DNA from: Methylocystis hirsuta | Lineage (GTDB): Bacteria > Pseudomonadota > Alphaproteobacteria > Rhizobiales > Beijerinckiaceae | Direction: 5' to 3' | DNA length: 64,000 nucleotides | NCBI RefSeq assembly: GCF_003722355.1 | Contig: NZ_QWDD01000001.1 | Coordinates: forward strand, 3,463,001 to 3,527,000 | Shown: positions 52,927 to 62,388 of the stretch, piece by piece | How positions within the stretch are numbered: the stretch's first letter is position 1 | Layout of the letters: each line of letters starts with the position of its first letter | Program-made: the position numbers and the translations under genes | Notes under the pieces: generated by a model | Told to the model about the DNA's origin: nothing | The model's database searches: none | The model's input: the letters and a program-made list of their open reading frames with translations, nothing else

Positions 52927-55900
52927 TCAAAAGGAAACGCCGATTGTCGCGTTGAGACCGCCTTGACGGCGACTCTCCCCGAAGGGGAACAAATAGCCGA
53001 TTTGCGCCGTCAAGATGCCGTCATAGGCGCGATAGAAGTCGCCGCCCAGCCATGTGCGCGCGACCAGCGCCGGACCTACCCCAAAGGCAAATCGGCGAGT
53101 ATCCGCGCTATCATATGTCGCCATGCCCATTGCAGCCGCCCCGAGCACGACGCGCGAATCGGCGTCCCAGTAGGAATAGCCAAGCAAACCCACCGCGTTC
53201 TGCAGATACCGACGCTCGCCGGCCCTGTAAGTGCCATAGGTCGCAAAGCTCGTCAGCGGCTGCCATGTCGTCTCATGGGGATAGCTCATATCTGTCGGTT
53301 CGATCGCGCCCGCCGCTCCCGCGCTTGTGGCGCTCGAATAGGCGAATCCGCCATAGCCATAGCCCCATGACAAGGCCAGCTGATTGAACGGCGCGTTTCG
53401 CGTGAAATAGTGCTGCCACTCAGCGCTCACCGAAAAATTAACGCCGTCGAACGGACGCAAGCGCAAACCGAGCCGCGAATAGCTCTCGGTGAAGCGCGTC
53501 TGGTCCTGGGACCAAAAGCCGCCGATCAAACCCTCGAGGCCAAATATGTACGGCAGGAAGCGGCCATCGAATCGGATGACCGTTTCGAAGCTCGGCTGAA
53601 GCTGATGCCCGCCCCAGCGTTTTCGACGATCGGCGATGCCGTTGAACACCACATTGGTGCGAACGCTCGCATCCGCCTCGACGACCTGCGTTCTGATCAC
53701 CTCTCGATCGCGGGCCGGCCGGGCTTTGAGTGAGGGATCGCTCGACCAGCGGTCGAGCGCTTCCCGAAAGAACTGCGACTCTTTTGAGCGATCGACATAG
53801 ACGCTCGCATAGCCCGCGTTCAGCAACACTTCGCCGCTGCGCTCGACCGCGAGGCTGTTCTCAAAGGCCTCGACGGCGGCGGCATATTCCTTCTGACGCG
53901 CATAAAATTGGCCAAGCGTCGACCAGCCGGCAGCATAGTCAGGATGCGTTTGCACGAAGTTGACGAGCTCGGCGCGCGCCTGCGTCACATCTCCCTGTTT
54001 TTCGAATGCAGACGACCGAGCGGTAGCGATTTCGAGTTCGACCGCCACCCTTTGCGCTGAAGGCAAATCTCCCCGGTCAAGCGCTTTCACAAAGTCCGCA
54101 AGCGCGCCAGCGGCGTCTCCGAGAGTCTTACGAAGATAGGCCCTTTGCGCATAGGCTTGGCCCGTGGCCTTGCCTCGCGCGATGAGCGCGTTTGACGCCC
54201 GTAGCGCCTCCTCCGTGTGGCCAAGCCCTGCAAGCGCGGCGATAGTCACGCGAAAAACCGCCTCGTCGGCTCGGGGGAAAGCCTCTGCCGCCCTGCCATA
54301 ACGCAATGCGCTCACCCAATCGCGAGCGGCCAGAGCCTTGAAGGCCTTTTCGGCGACGAGCGTGTAGCGCGCCTCGTCAAGCGCCCGCGTGACATTGAGC
54401 TTCTGATCGGCCGGAAGGCCATATTTCAAGGCCTGCTCGAAGTCTGCGACGGCGCCGCTCACATCCTTGGCCTGACGACGCATGAACCCGCGCTGTGCGA
54501 GAACCCGCGGGCTTTGCGGGAAAGACGCAAGGTAGCGGTTCGCTTCCGCAAGCGCCTCGGCTTTGCACCCTTGGCGAAGAAGCGCCGTCAAGAGAAGGAG
54601 AACAGGCTCCTCCGCTTTGGGATCGAGACTATGCGCCTCTCTTGCCGCACGCACAGCCTCGTCCGGCCGCCCCACTTTTAGCGCGTCATAGCCGCTGTTG
54701 AGCGCTTGCTGCAGGGGCGTCGCCTGCGCGCCGACCTGCGAACCGCCCCGTTCATTCGCGCGTTCCGCCTCCGCAAGCGCGAGTTTTAGCCTCTTCACTT
54801 GCGCGGGCTCGATATCCGGCTGCGCGAGCGCAGCCTTGAAGTCCTCAATGGCGCCGCTCAAGTCTCCAATCGCGCGCCGGCTGTATCCGCGCTGCGCGAG
54901 CAACGTCGAACTCGGCGTATTGTCCTTGATGAACGCATCCGCTTCTTTTACCGCTGCTTTAGCCTGCCGGGATTTGGTCAACGCCGTCATGAGCGCAAAT
55001 AGCGGCGCTTCGGCGTTTGGATATTTGGCGCGCAGGTCGCGCGCCGCCTTCACCGCGCGAGCGTAGTCGCGTTTCGCGATCGCTGCGTAAACCTCCGCGA
55101 GTTCGGCTTGCATAATGCTATCATGCTCAGCCTTGGCGGCTTCCGCGAGCGCGTTGCGCAATGGCAATGTTTGGCTTGGCTCAATGTCGGGCGCGGCGAG
55201 CGCGGCTTCGAAATCCGCCGCCGCGCCTTTCAAGTCCTGCATGGCGCGACGCAAATATCCGCGCTGGGCGAGAAGACGCCCGCTCGCCTTATTCTGCGAG
55301 ATATAGCGATTCAGCTCGTCGAGAGCCGCCTGAGCCCGGCCCTGGCGGCTATAGGCTTCGGCGATAAGCCCAACGGGAGCTTCCGCTTTTTTATCGAGTT
55401 CGTGCGCCGCTCGCGCCTTCTCTATGGTTTCATTCAGCCGAGACTCCTTGACGTCCTTATATGCGGCGTCCATTGCAAGATCGAAGAGCGCGACGTCGAC
55501 TGCGGCGGCCTGCTCTTGGGTCAGCGCGCCGCTGTCTCGTGCGCTGCGCAGATCCGCCTCGGCGCCGGCGACGTCCATGAGTCGCTTGCGCAGATGACCG
55601 CGCTGGGCGATCAGCGCCATCGAATGCTTATGGCTGGCGACAAAGGCGCTAATGACGTCAACCGCCTCGCTGGTTCGTCCCGATTTGTTTAGAATGTCGG
55701 CCAGCAGACGGACGGGCATCTCGTAATTGGGCGCAAGGCTTTGCGCCCGCTGCGCGTATTTGAGGGCGCCATCGTAATCGCCCTTGGCCAGACGTGCGAA
55801 CGCCAGGGCAAGCTCCTGGTAGCCGGGCTGGCCTGGCCGCGGCTCCTCGCGAACGCCGTCGTTGTCTCCAGCGCGAGCTGCGATTGGCGTCGTGGACGCC

Positions 55901-56022
55901 AGCGCCAGCGCCAAAATGAGGATTGTTGCGCGAGGCCTTCGAAAAACCCGCCGCACGATTGCGCTCCATCTGCGTTGCAAAGAGCCGAGATTCCGACATC
56001 GGAATCTTCGAACGCGCGTCAC
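52927..56022 (-). CDS. NfrA/BcsC-like TPR outer-membrane polysaccharide export protein
   Basis: Protein of 1031 residues. Signal segment (ATILILALALASTTPIAARA), then about 20 TPR units (for example GYQELALAFARLAKGDYDGA, and repeats RLLAQRGYLRRAMQDLKGA). From about residue 760 comes a beta-barrel (QLQPSFETVIRFDGRF, ALSWGYGYGGFAYSS, QIGYLFPFGE, final GVSF). This is the NfrA layout: periplasmic TPR helix plus outer-membrane pore. With WecB and NfrB-like genes on the other side it forms an Nfr-type export system. GTG start, approximate. Confidence 0.85.
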   Translation of the reverse strand: MTRVRRFRCRNLGSLQRRWSAIVRRVFRRPRATILILALALASTTPIAARAGDNDGVREEPRPGQPGYQELALAFARLAKGDYDGALKYAQRAQSLAPNYEMPVRLLADILNKSGRTSEAVDVISAFVASHKHSMALIAQRGHLRKRLMDVAGAEADLRSARDSGALTQEQAAAVDVALFDLAMDAAYKDVKESRLNETIEKARAAHELDKKAEAPVGLIAEAYSRQGRAQAALDELNRYISQNKASGRLLAQRGYLRRAMQDLKGAAADFEAALAAPDIEPSQTLPLRNALAEAAKAEHDSIMQAELAEVYAAIAKRDYARAVKAARDLRAKYPNAEAPLFALMTALTKSRQAKAAVKEADAFIKDNTPSSTLLAQRGYSRRAIGDLSGAIEDFKAALAQPDIEPAQVKRLKLALAEAERANERGGSQVGAQATPLQQALNSGYDALKVGRPDEAVRAAREAHSLDPKAEEPVLLLLTALLRQGCKAEALAEANRYLASFPQSPRVLAQRGFMRRQAKDVSGAVADFEQALKYGLPADQKLNVTRALDEARYTLVAEKAFKALAARDWVSALRYGRAAEAFPRADEAVFRVTIAALAGLGHTEEALRASNALIARGKATGQAYAQRAYLRKTLGDAAGALADFVKALDRGDLPSAQRVAVELEIATARSSAFEKQGDVTQARAELVNFVQTHPDYAAGWSTLGQFYARQKEYAAAVEAFENSLAVERSGEVLLNAGYASVYVDRSKESQFFREALDRWSSDPSLKARPARDREVIRTQVVEADASVRTNVVFNGIADRRKRWGGHQLQPSFETVIRFDGRFLPYIFGLEGLIGGFWSQDQTRFTESYSRLGLRLRPFDGVNFSVSAEWQHYFTRNAPFNQLALSWGYGYGGFAYSSATSAGAAGAIEPTDMSYPHETTWQPLTSFATYGTYRAGERRYLQNAVGLLGYSYWDADSRVVLGAAAMGMATYDSADTRRFAFGVGPALVARTWLGGDFYRAYDGILTAQIGYLFPFGESRRQGGLNATIGVSF

Positions 56023-56253
56023 GCGAATCAGGAACGAAACATATTGTTTTTGCTAACCTATAACCGCACATGAAGCAAAATCGGGCGGGGCGCGCCTCGA
56101 ACTCTGGGGCGGTGGCTCTTCCCAAGGTCGCCGCATTCCTATGTTTTGCTTGTACTAGAAACTTAATTTAAAATCTATACTTAGACCCATGGGCGCCCAG
56201 AAGGTTTGTACACGGAAACCCAACCTCGCCGCATATGCAGGAGCAGAAGCCAA

Positions 56254-56409
56254 ATGCAACTTATGGTGTTAATCCTCGTGCTGTTTACATTGATATCCCT
56301 CGCCGGCTTCATCGGAGCGTTCTTTTTTGGCGCGGCGGGAGCCGTCGTACTGATGGTGCTGGGTTTAACTATCTCCTTTATCGGAATAGCTTTTTTTACA
56401 GGCCGCTAA
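56254..56409 (+). CDS. Small membrane protein between NfrA and WecB genes
   Basis: Protein of 51 residues starting MQLMVLILVLFTLISLAGFI, with two membrane helices and a short GR end. AGGAG lies about 11 nt before the ATG. Its place between the export pore and epimerase genes suggests a small partner of the polysaccharide system. Confidence 0.5.
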   Translation: MQLMVLILVLFTLISLAGFIGAFFFGAAGAVVLMVLGLTISFIGIAFFTGR

Positions 56410-56489
56410 GATGTCTAAATATTCATTCGACAGCTCAGAACTTCTAAATTATACAGGCCACTAAACTGGTATCCCTGAGCAGAGCTGAG

Positions 56490-57665
56490 ATGAATGAGTT
56501 GACAAGCCTCAAGAAGGGCGAAGTTCGCCTAACTAAATCAAAACTTTGCTGTTTATGCATCGTTGGGACACGACCCGAAGCCATCAAGATGGGCCCGGTC
56601 ATCGCCGAACTCAATCGTTCGGATTGGGCCTTTCCCTACGTGGTGACGACCGGCCAGCACGCTGATGTCGTCGAAGGCGCCCTAAAGGATTTTGGCGTGG
56701 TTCCTTCGCGCCGGCTGGACCTTGAACGTCGAAACGGCTCGCTGAATGAACTGTTCGGCAAGGTGATCGCCGAGATGGACCGCGTGATCGACGAAGTGCG
56801 ACCTGACTGCGTCATCGCCCAGGGCGACACGACGTCGGTTGCGGTCGTGTCGCTCGCCGCATTTCACAAGAACGTGCCCTTCATGCACATAGAGGCGGGG
56901 CTCCGCACGGGAAAGCTCAACGACCCCTATCCGGAAGAACTCAACAGGCGAATCGCCGGACTGACGGCGTCCATGCATTTCGCTCCGACCTCAGCGTCGC
57001 TCAATAATCTCCTGCGCGAAGGCGTCGTTCCTGGCGACTGTCTCGTCACGGGCAATACGGGCATTGACGCCTTGCTGCAGACAGCGGCGCACAAATTGCC
57101 TGCCCCGAAGGGGTTTCCGAATTTGCCGCGAGTCATTCTCGCAACGGCGCACAGGCGAGAGAGCTTCGGGGCGCCCATTGAAAACGCGCTACGGGGCATA
57201 AGGGCGGCGGTCGACCGGCATGACGACCTCGGGTTGTTTTTCGTCAGCCATCCCAATCCGAACGCTCATGAGCCGGCGCGCCGGATTCTTGGCGGCCATC
57301 CACGCATCGTGGTTACGGATGCGATCGACTACGCCGACATGGTCGCGGCGCTGAAGAGATGCTGGATTGTCGTCACCGACAGCGGCGGCCTCCAGGAGGA
57401 AGCGCCCGCGCTGGGAAAGCCCGTCCTCGTGCTGAGGAATACCACCGAACGGCCTGAGGCGGTTCGCGCCGGAGCGGTTCGCGTGGTCGGCACAAACTCC
57501 GCCGCGGTGTCGAGCGCGATCTCTCAGCTGTGCGACGACCCGGCGCTCTACGCCCGCATGTCTGTCCCGGTTTTCCCTTATGGCGATGGCCAGGCGGCGA
57601 AGCGGATCGTCGCCGCGATGCGCGCGCGACTGGTGCGCGCGATCCCAGCATTGTCGGCGGCCTAG
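56490..57665 (+). CDS. wecB: UDP-N-acetylglucosamine 2-epimerase (non-hydrolysing)
   Basis: Enzyme of 391 residues making UDP-ManNAc. Motifs CIVGTRPEAIKMGPVIAEL, TGQHADVVEG, IAQGDTTSVAVVSLAAFHKN, MHIEAGLRT and DSGGLQEEAPALGKPVLVLR are all present. The first 15 residues are an extra N-terminal stretch. It supplies sugar for the NfrB-type glycosyltransferase that follows, as in E. coli, where NfrA, NfrB and WecB are all needed for the phage N4 receptor glycan. Confidence 0.92.
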   Translation: MNELTSLKKGEVRLTKSKLCCLCIVGTRPEAIKMGPVIAELNRSDWAFPYVVTTGQHADVVEGALKDFGVVPSRRLDLERRNGSLNELFGKVIAEMDRVIDEVRPDCVIAQGDTTSVAVVSLAAFHKNVPFMHIEAGLRTGKLNDPYPEELNRRIAGLTASMHFAPTSASLNNLLREGVVPGDCLVTGNTGIDALLQTAAHKLPAPKGFPNLPRVILATAHRRESFGAPIENALRGIRAAVDRHDDLGLFFVSHPNPNAHEPARRILGGHPRIVVTDAIDYADMVAALKRCWIVVTDSGGLQEEAPALGKPVLVLRNTTERPEAVRAGAVRVVGTNSAAVSSAISQLCDDPALYARMSVPVFPYGDGQAAKRIVAAMRARLVRAIPALSAA

Positions 57666-57778
57666 GCCGCTTCGGCGCTTCGCCATGCCGACCCTTAGCG
57701 GCAAGGCGCACAAACAAAAAGGTCCGACGCGCGCTCAATCTGCCGAACACGCGAGGCTGAAGAGCTTAAGGACGACCG

Positions 57779-59239
57779 ATGTTTTTTGACCTGACCGACG
57801 CCACCGTCGCCTACGTCGACGCGCTGGTGGGACTTTTCCTTGTTTTTGGCGTCGCCATTATTCTTTACAGCCTCGACGATGTCTTCATCGACGTCGTTTA
57901 CTGGCTTATGAGATTGTCAGGACGGATCCGCGCCGAACGATTTCAGTTTTCTGAACAGGCGCTGCTTGAACAGCCGCAACGCCCCCTCGCGGTCATGGTG
58001 CCGGCCTGGCGCGAAGAGGCTGTCATCTACGAAATGTTGAAGACCAACGCCGTCTATTCCGCGACGACGGTTTTTTTTGTTGGCGCCTATCCCAATGATG
58101 CCGCGACTCAGCTGGAAGTGCTGAGGGCGGCGGCGGAACTTCCAGATAATATCCGTCTTGTCATCGGTCCGCATGACGGGCCGACGACGAAAGCCGATTG
58201 TCTCAATGCGATCATCGCGGAAATCGGCGAATATGAGAAAGTCTCGAACATAAAGTTTGAGGGATTTGTGCTCCACGACAGCGAGGATGTGATTCATCCG
58301 CTGGAATTTCCGCTGTTCAGCGCGCTCCTCGCCACCTTCGATTTCATCCAGATCCCGGTATACTCCTTCAGGCGCTCGCTCCTTCAGATGACCGCGGGCA
58401 CCTATATGGATGAATTCGCGGAGTTTCATAATAAGGACCTGTTTGTCCGGCAGCGTCTTACAGGCGTTGTTCCGTGCGCCGGCGTGGCCGCCTGCTTCAG
58501 CCGGAAAGCGATCGAAGCTCTGAAGTCCTGGCGTCGGGGCGAGGTGTTCGACCCCATCGCTTTGACGGAGGACTACGACGTCGCCTTCGCCATGAAGTCG
58601 CTTGGCCTGACGTCCGCGTTCGTTCTCAATGAGGCCCCCTATACGCTCGATATTCCGCTCGGGACTGATCAGGTGCGACGGATCGCAGAGCCGCTCGCGA
58701 TCGCGACGAGAGAAAATTTTCCGAGCGACTACCGAGCCGCCTACCGCCAGCGCGCGCGCTGGCTTCTGGGAATCGGCTTCCAGGGAGCCGCGAAGCTCGG
58801 CTGGGGAAACACGCTTACCGAGAGAATCTTTTTTCTACGCGATCGCAAGGGCATCCTGTCCGGCATCATCGCCGTCGTGGCCTATTTCCTGGCTTTCAAC
58901 GCTGTTGCGATCCTTGTTCTTGGAACATTGAGCGAAGAATGGCTCATCGCCGGCTACGCAATGCTCAACCCTACCCTGCGGCTGCTGTTCTTCGTCAACG
59001 TCGTCCTGCTCATCAACCGGCTCGTCCAGCGAATGATCTTTACGACGTCGATCTATGGGTTTGGCCAAGGGTTGATGTCGTCGCCGAGGGTCGTTTTCTC
59101 GAACTTCATTAATTTCTCTTCGGCATTGCGTGCGCTCTATATTTTCGTTTGGCGCCACAAAGTGCGCGGAGAACCATTGAATTGGGACAAAACGAGCCAC
59201 ACCATTCCCGCTCAAAATGCTGAAGCAGTTCAAGCTTAA
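57779..59239 (+). CDS. NfrB-like inner-membrane glycosyltransferase
   Basis: Protein of 486 residues strongly resembling the first part of E. coli NfrB. N-terminal helix and LDDVFIDVVYWLMRL; GT2 domain with PLAVMVPAWREEAVIYEML, GPTTKADCLNAI, LHDSEDVIHPLE, LTEDYDVAF and QRARWLLGIGFQG (the QxxRW motif). Membrane helices follow, and the end is WDKTSHTIP. E. coli NfrB has a further C-terminal c-di-GMP-binding MshEN domain; it is absent here. It polymerises or exports a ManNAc-type glycan through the NfrA-like pore. Confidence 0.88.
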   Translation: MFFDLTDATVAYVDALVGLFLVFGVAIILYSLDDVFIDVVYWLMRLSGRIRAERFQFSEQALLEQPQRPLAVMVPAWREEAVIYEMLKTNAVYSATTVFFVGAYPNDAATQLEVLRAAAELPDNIRLVIGPHDGPTTKADCLNAIIAEIGEYEKVSNIKFEGFVLHDSEDVIHPLEFPLFSALLATFDFIQIPVYSFRRSLLQMTAGTYMDEFAEFHNKDLFVRQRLTGVVPCAGVAACFSRKAIEALKSWRRGEVFDPIALTEDYDVAFAMKSLGLTSAFVLNEAPYTLDIPLGTDQVRRIAEPLAIATRENFPSDYRAAYRQRARWLLGIGFQGAAKLGWGNTLTERIFFLRDRKGILSGIIAVVAYFLAFNAVAILVLGTLSEEWLIAGYAMLNPTLRLLFFVNVVLLINRLVQRMIFTTSIYGFGQGLMSSPRVVFSNFINFSSALRALYIFVWRHKVRGEPLNWDKTSHTIPAQNAEAVQA

Positions 59240-59277
59240 ATTGAAGCATCCGGGCGGATGGCGGCGTTGCGGACGCG

Positions 59278-60864
59278 CTAATGACCTGCGCACAAGTCCG
59301 GCGGAGGCGCGAAACCGCCGAACTCCCGCTCGAGGAGTTCGGCGAAGCCGATCGTGGTGCGATCTTCGAGGTAAGGTCCTATGATCTGCACGCCGACCGG
59401 CAAGCCGGTCTCGGTTCGATCGATCGGCGCCACGGTCGCCGGGAGGCCGGGGGTCGTGGCAAGCGCCACCCACACAATCTGGGCATCGAGGTAGGCGTAA
59501 GATCGGCCGTCGATCTCGATGCGTCGCGACTCGATCGGCGAATGATCGTGTGGAAAAGCGGGCGTCGGCATCGCCGGGCAGAGCACGACGTCCCATTCAC
59601 GAAAGAGCTCTCGCCACCGCTCCTGAAGCGCGCTCCGCGCCCCGTCGGCGGCGAGCCAATCCCGATGGCTGATGACCGCGCCGCGCGTACGTTCGGCTGC
59701 GAGGCTCCGGTTCCAGGGCGACAGCGCTGCGGCCGCGCCGCGAAGCCTTGCATAGACGCTGGGCCGCAAATCCGCGCCCCAAAATGCAGACAACAGCCGA
59801 ACATAGAGACGCGCCGATTCGGCAAGGTCGGGCAGTAAGGGACTCGCGTGCGCGAGTTTGGCCCCCGCACGGACGAGCCGCTCCGACAATCGACCGAGCG
59901 CCGCCCTCACCACGCTCGCGGTACGGCCAAGCGGATGCGTGTCGATGACGAGAACGCGGAAGTTCTTGAGCTTATCGTGCCGGGCGGAGGGCAGAGCCAG
60001 CCGGTAGCCGGCGCCGGCGCGTTCCTCGTCCGGTCCGGCGATCACATCGAGCGCAAACGCGAGGTCCGCAGCGCTTCTGGCCATTGGACCGATGACCCCG
60101 AGATCGCAATGGCGCGGCAAGGGCGGCGCGCCCGGCGGAGTCAGTCCGCGATTAGGCACAAGACCCGATGTCGGTTTGTGAGCATAGACGCCGCAATAAT
60201 GCGCTGGAGCGCGCAACGAACCGCCGCGGTCCGAGCCGATCGACAGCGGCCCGAAACCGCACGCAAGCGCCGCCGCCGAGCCGCCCGAGGATCCTCCTGG
60301 CGTGAGCCGAAGATTCCAAGGGTTGTTGGTTGTGCCGTAAATGTCATTGTAAGTCTGCCAATCGCTCAGCATCAGCGGCACATTGGTCTTGCCGAGAATG
60401 ACGGCGCCCGCATTCTTCAAGCGCGCGACGACCAAGGCGTCTTCTTGCGGCATGAAGCGCTTGAACTGCGGGTCGCCCCAAGTCGTTGGCAGACCAGCAA
60501 TGTTGAAAGATTCTTTCACCGTCATCGGGACGCCAAGCAATGCGCCCTCTCCGCCGCGAGACAGCGCGACATCGGCCGCCTTGGCCGCCGCGCGCGCGCG
60601 TTCGAAGTCTCGGGCAACGACGGCGTTGACGCGCCGGTCCGCCGTCTCGATGCGCGCGATCGCGCGATCCGTGAGCTCCAGCGCGGAAATCTTTCGCGCG
60701 CGCAATGCGGCCAGGAGATCTTTGATCGTGCAGTAATCCCACTCCGATGCGGGAAGGGAATGGGTCTTCTGCGCCAACGCCCCGCGCGACCATGGGGCGG
60801 TCGCGGCCGCCAGAGCGGTTGTCCCTGCTCCGATCAAAACATCGCGTCGTGCTGCGCCAGTCAT
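59278..60864 (-). CDS. Secreted amidase signature family enzyme
   Basis: Protein of 528 residues with a twin-arginine-like signal (AARRDVLIGAGTTALAAATA). The Ser-cisSer-Lys triad is visible: Lys in VPMTVKESFNIAG, cis-Ser in LTPGGSSGGSAAALACG, and the nucleophile Ser in GSDRGGSLRAPAHYCG (RGG where most have TGG). The substrate cannot be predicted. It lies next to the RiPP genes but faces the same way as them, with 48 bp between. Confidence 0.88.
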   Translation of the reverse strand: MTGAARRDVLIGAGTTALAAATAPWSRGALAQKTHSLPASEWDYCTIKDLLAALRARKISALELTDRAIARIETADRRVNAVVARDFERARAAAKAADVALSRGGEGALLGVPMTVKESFNIAGLPTTWGDPQFKRFMPQEDALVVARLKNAGAVILGKTNVPLMLSDWQTYNDIYGTTNNPWNLRLTPGGSSGGSAAALACGFGPLSIGSDRGGSLRAPAHYCGVYAHKPTSGLVPNRGLTPPGAPPLPRHCDLGVIGPMARSAADLAFALDVIAGPDEERAGAGYRLALPSARHDKLKNFRVLVIDTHPLGRTASVVRAALGRLSERLVRAGAKLAHASPLLPDLAESARLYVRLLSAFWGADLRPSVYARLRGAAAALSPWNRSLAAERTRGAVISHRDWLAADGARSALQERWRELFREWDVVLCPAMPTPAFPHDHSPIESRRIEIDGRSYAYLDAQIVWVALATTPGLPATVAPIDRTETGLPVGVQIIGPYLEDRTTIGFAELLEREFGGFAPPPDLCAGH

Positions 60865-60912
60865 TGGACGATCCCTGACCGCCGATCTGTCAGTCGCGCT
60901 GGCGGCGCGCCG

Positions 60913-62388
60913 TCAATCGGCGACGGGCGTTGAATCGCTTTGAACGCCGCGTCCGATCGCGATCTGGCCGACCGACCCTTCGACGTGAAACGCGAGGCCC
61001 GTCATTTTCGCAAAGAGGTCGATGTCTCCGACGCCAATCGCGCAGGCGCCGATCTCCATCTCGGCGGCCATCAGATAGAGCGTCTGCATCAGCACGCCGA
61101 CATGTTTCAGAACAAGCGCATAGGCGAAGCCGCTATATTTCCAGGACACACGGCCGAAACGCGCCGCCATGGTGACGAGGACTTGCGGGACCGCCGGCGC
61201 GCCCATGGCGAATTGCGCGTCCTCCAGCATGGCCGTGAGCCAATGCTCGTTCGTCTCGATCAAAACAAGAGCGTGGCGGCTGGCGTCGTAATGATAGAAG
61301 CCGCGCGCCAGCCCCTCACATCTATCGACGGCGAGATAGAGCTCCAATTCGTAGCTCGCGCCGCCTGACGGATAGGGACGAGGGGCGACCTCCAACTCCG
61401 GCTCATCATGATCTTCATGGGGCGCTTGCTCTCGCGATATGATTCTTGCGGCGCCGTCGAGGAGCCGCGCCACCTCCGCCAGTGTGATCGGGCGCCGCTC
61501 ATCGAAGGCGCGAGTAGAATGTCGGCGTCGCAGCAATGTTGCAAAAGCCGAAGGCGGCGCCGTCTCAAGCGTCTTCAGGTCGATCGCCGGCCCCGGCCAG
61601 CTCGGCCGCACCGCGGGCGGCGGCGCTGCAAGATCCGCGTGGGCGTAGAGGCCGCCGGAAGGATTGGCGTGCCGTCCATCGGTGCTGCGGGTGTGGAACA
61701 GCAGATCGTGGAAGTCCCATAGAACGAGATCGCCGTCGCCTTCGGCTGCGCGCAGCGCTTTGTCGGCGCCCGGACCGGGCGTGAACAGAATCTGGCCATC
61801 GAGGAGCAGCGCCAGCAGCTCGACTCCCGGAAAGTCGGCTGAATCGCGGAGCTCTTTTACCGTGCGGGCCTCCGACAGATGCGCGATCATTGCTGTAACG
61901 CTTGGGTCGCACAGTCGGAAGAGCGCCATGGCGCGCGGCGATTCGAGCACCAAGTCGGCGCCGCGCCGCCGCATATAGGCGAAGCGCGACAGCGCTAGCG
62001 GGCGATCCTCGTCGATCTCGATCATCCGTGGCGCATAATCGCGCATCTGCGGCTCGACGACGATGAGATCGGGACCGCTCGGCCCGCGAGCCAGGCGATA
62101 TTCAACGAGTCCGTAAAGCGCCAGCCTCCGGACGAGTTCGCTCATCTCCGCGTCCCGCTCCCCATCGAACGCCACGCCCGTCTCGAAGTCGGCGGCGCGC
62201 TCTGTGACATCGGCGCCAAACGTTCCGAACTCCACGGTCCGACCGTCGAAAAGGGCGGAGACGCCGCCCGTGGCGCTGCGCTCGAGCGTGACGCCCGGAT
62301 TGAGTCGCGCGAAGAGCCGTGCCGGCGGCGAGGGCGGTTGGGAGGTTTCGCTAAGCAACTTAGGTACGGGGGAACAAAGGGTTGACAT
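60913..62388 (-). CDS. SagB-type azoline dehydrogenase (TOMM)
   Basis: FMN-dependent nitroreductase-like enzyme of about 491 residues that oxidises azolines to azoles in modified peptides. The C-terminal half has the SagB signature (LLRRRHSTRAFDERRPITLA, PYPSGGASYELELYLAVDR, KYSGFAYALVLKHVGVLMQT, AAEMEIGACAIGVGD). The N-terminal half is the peptide-binding-like extension. Start is ATG 62388 inside the end of the YcaO gene (29-bp overlap), so the two are translated together. Confidence 0.88.
   Translation of the reverse strand: MSTLCSPVPKLLSETSQPPSPPARLFARLNPGVTLERSATGGVSALFDGRTVEFGTFGADVTERAADFETGVAFDGERDAEMSELVRRLALYGLVEYRLARGPSGPDLIVVEPQMRDYAPRMIEIDEDRPLALSRFAYMRRRGADLVLESPRAMALFRLCDPSVTAMIAHLSEARTVKELRDSADFPGVELLALLLDGQILFTPGPGADKALRAAEGDGDLVLWDFHDLLFHTRSTDGRHANPSGGLYAHADLAAPPPAVRPSWPGPAIDLKTLETAPPSAFATLLRRRHSTRAFDERRPITLAEVARLLDGAARIISREQAPHEDHDEPELEVAPRPYPSGGASYELELYLAVDRCEGLARGFYHYDASRHALVLIETNEHWLTAMLEDAQFAMGAPAVPQVLVTMAARFGRVSWKYSGFAYALVLKHVGVLMQTLYLMAAEMEIGACAIGVGDIDLFAKMTGLAFHVEGSVGQIAIGRGVQSDSTPVAD

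Noticed and set aside
52927-56022. Cellulose secretion protein BcsC
   Set aside because: The C-terminal barrel and especially the neighbours (WecB and NfrB-like) fit an Nfr-type system; no cellulose synthase genes are present.
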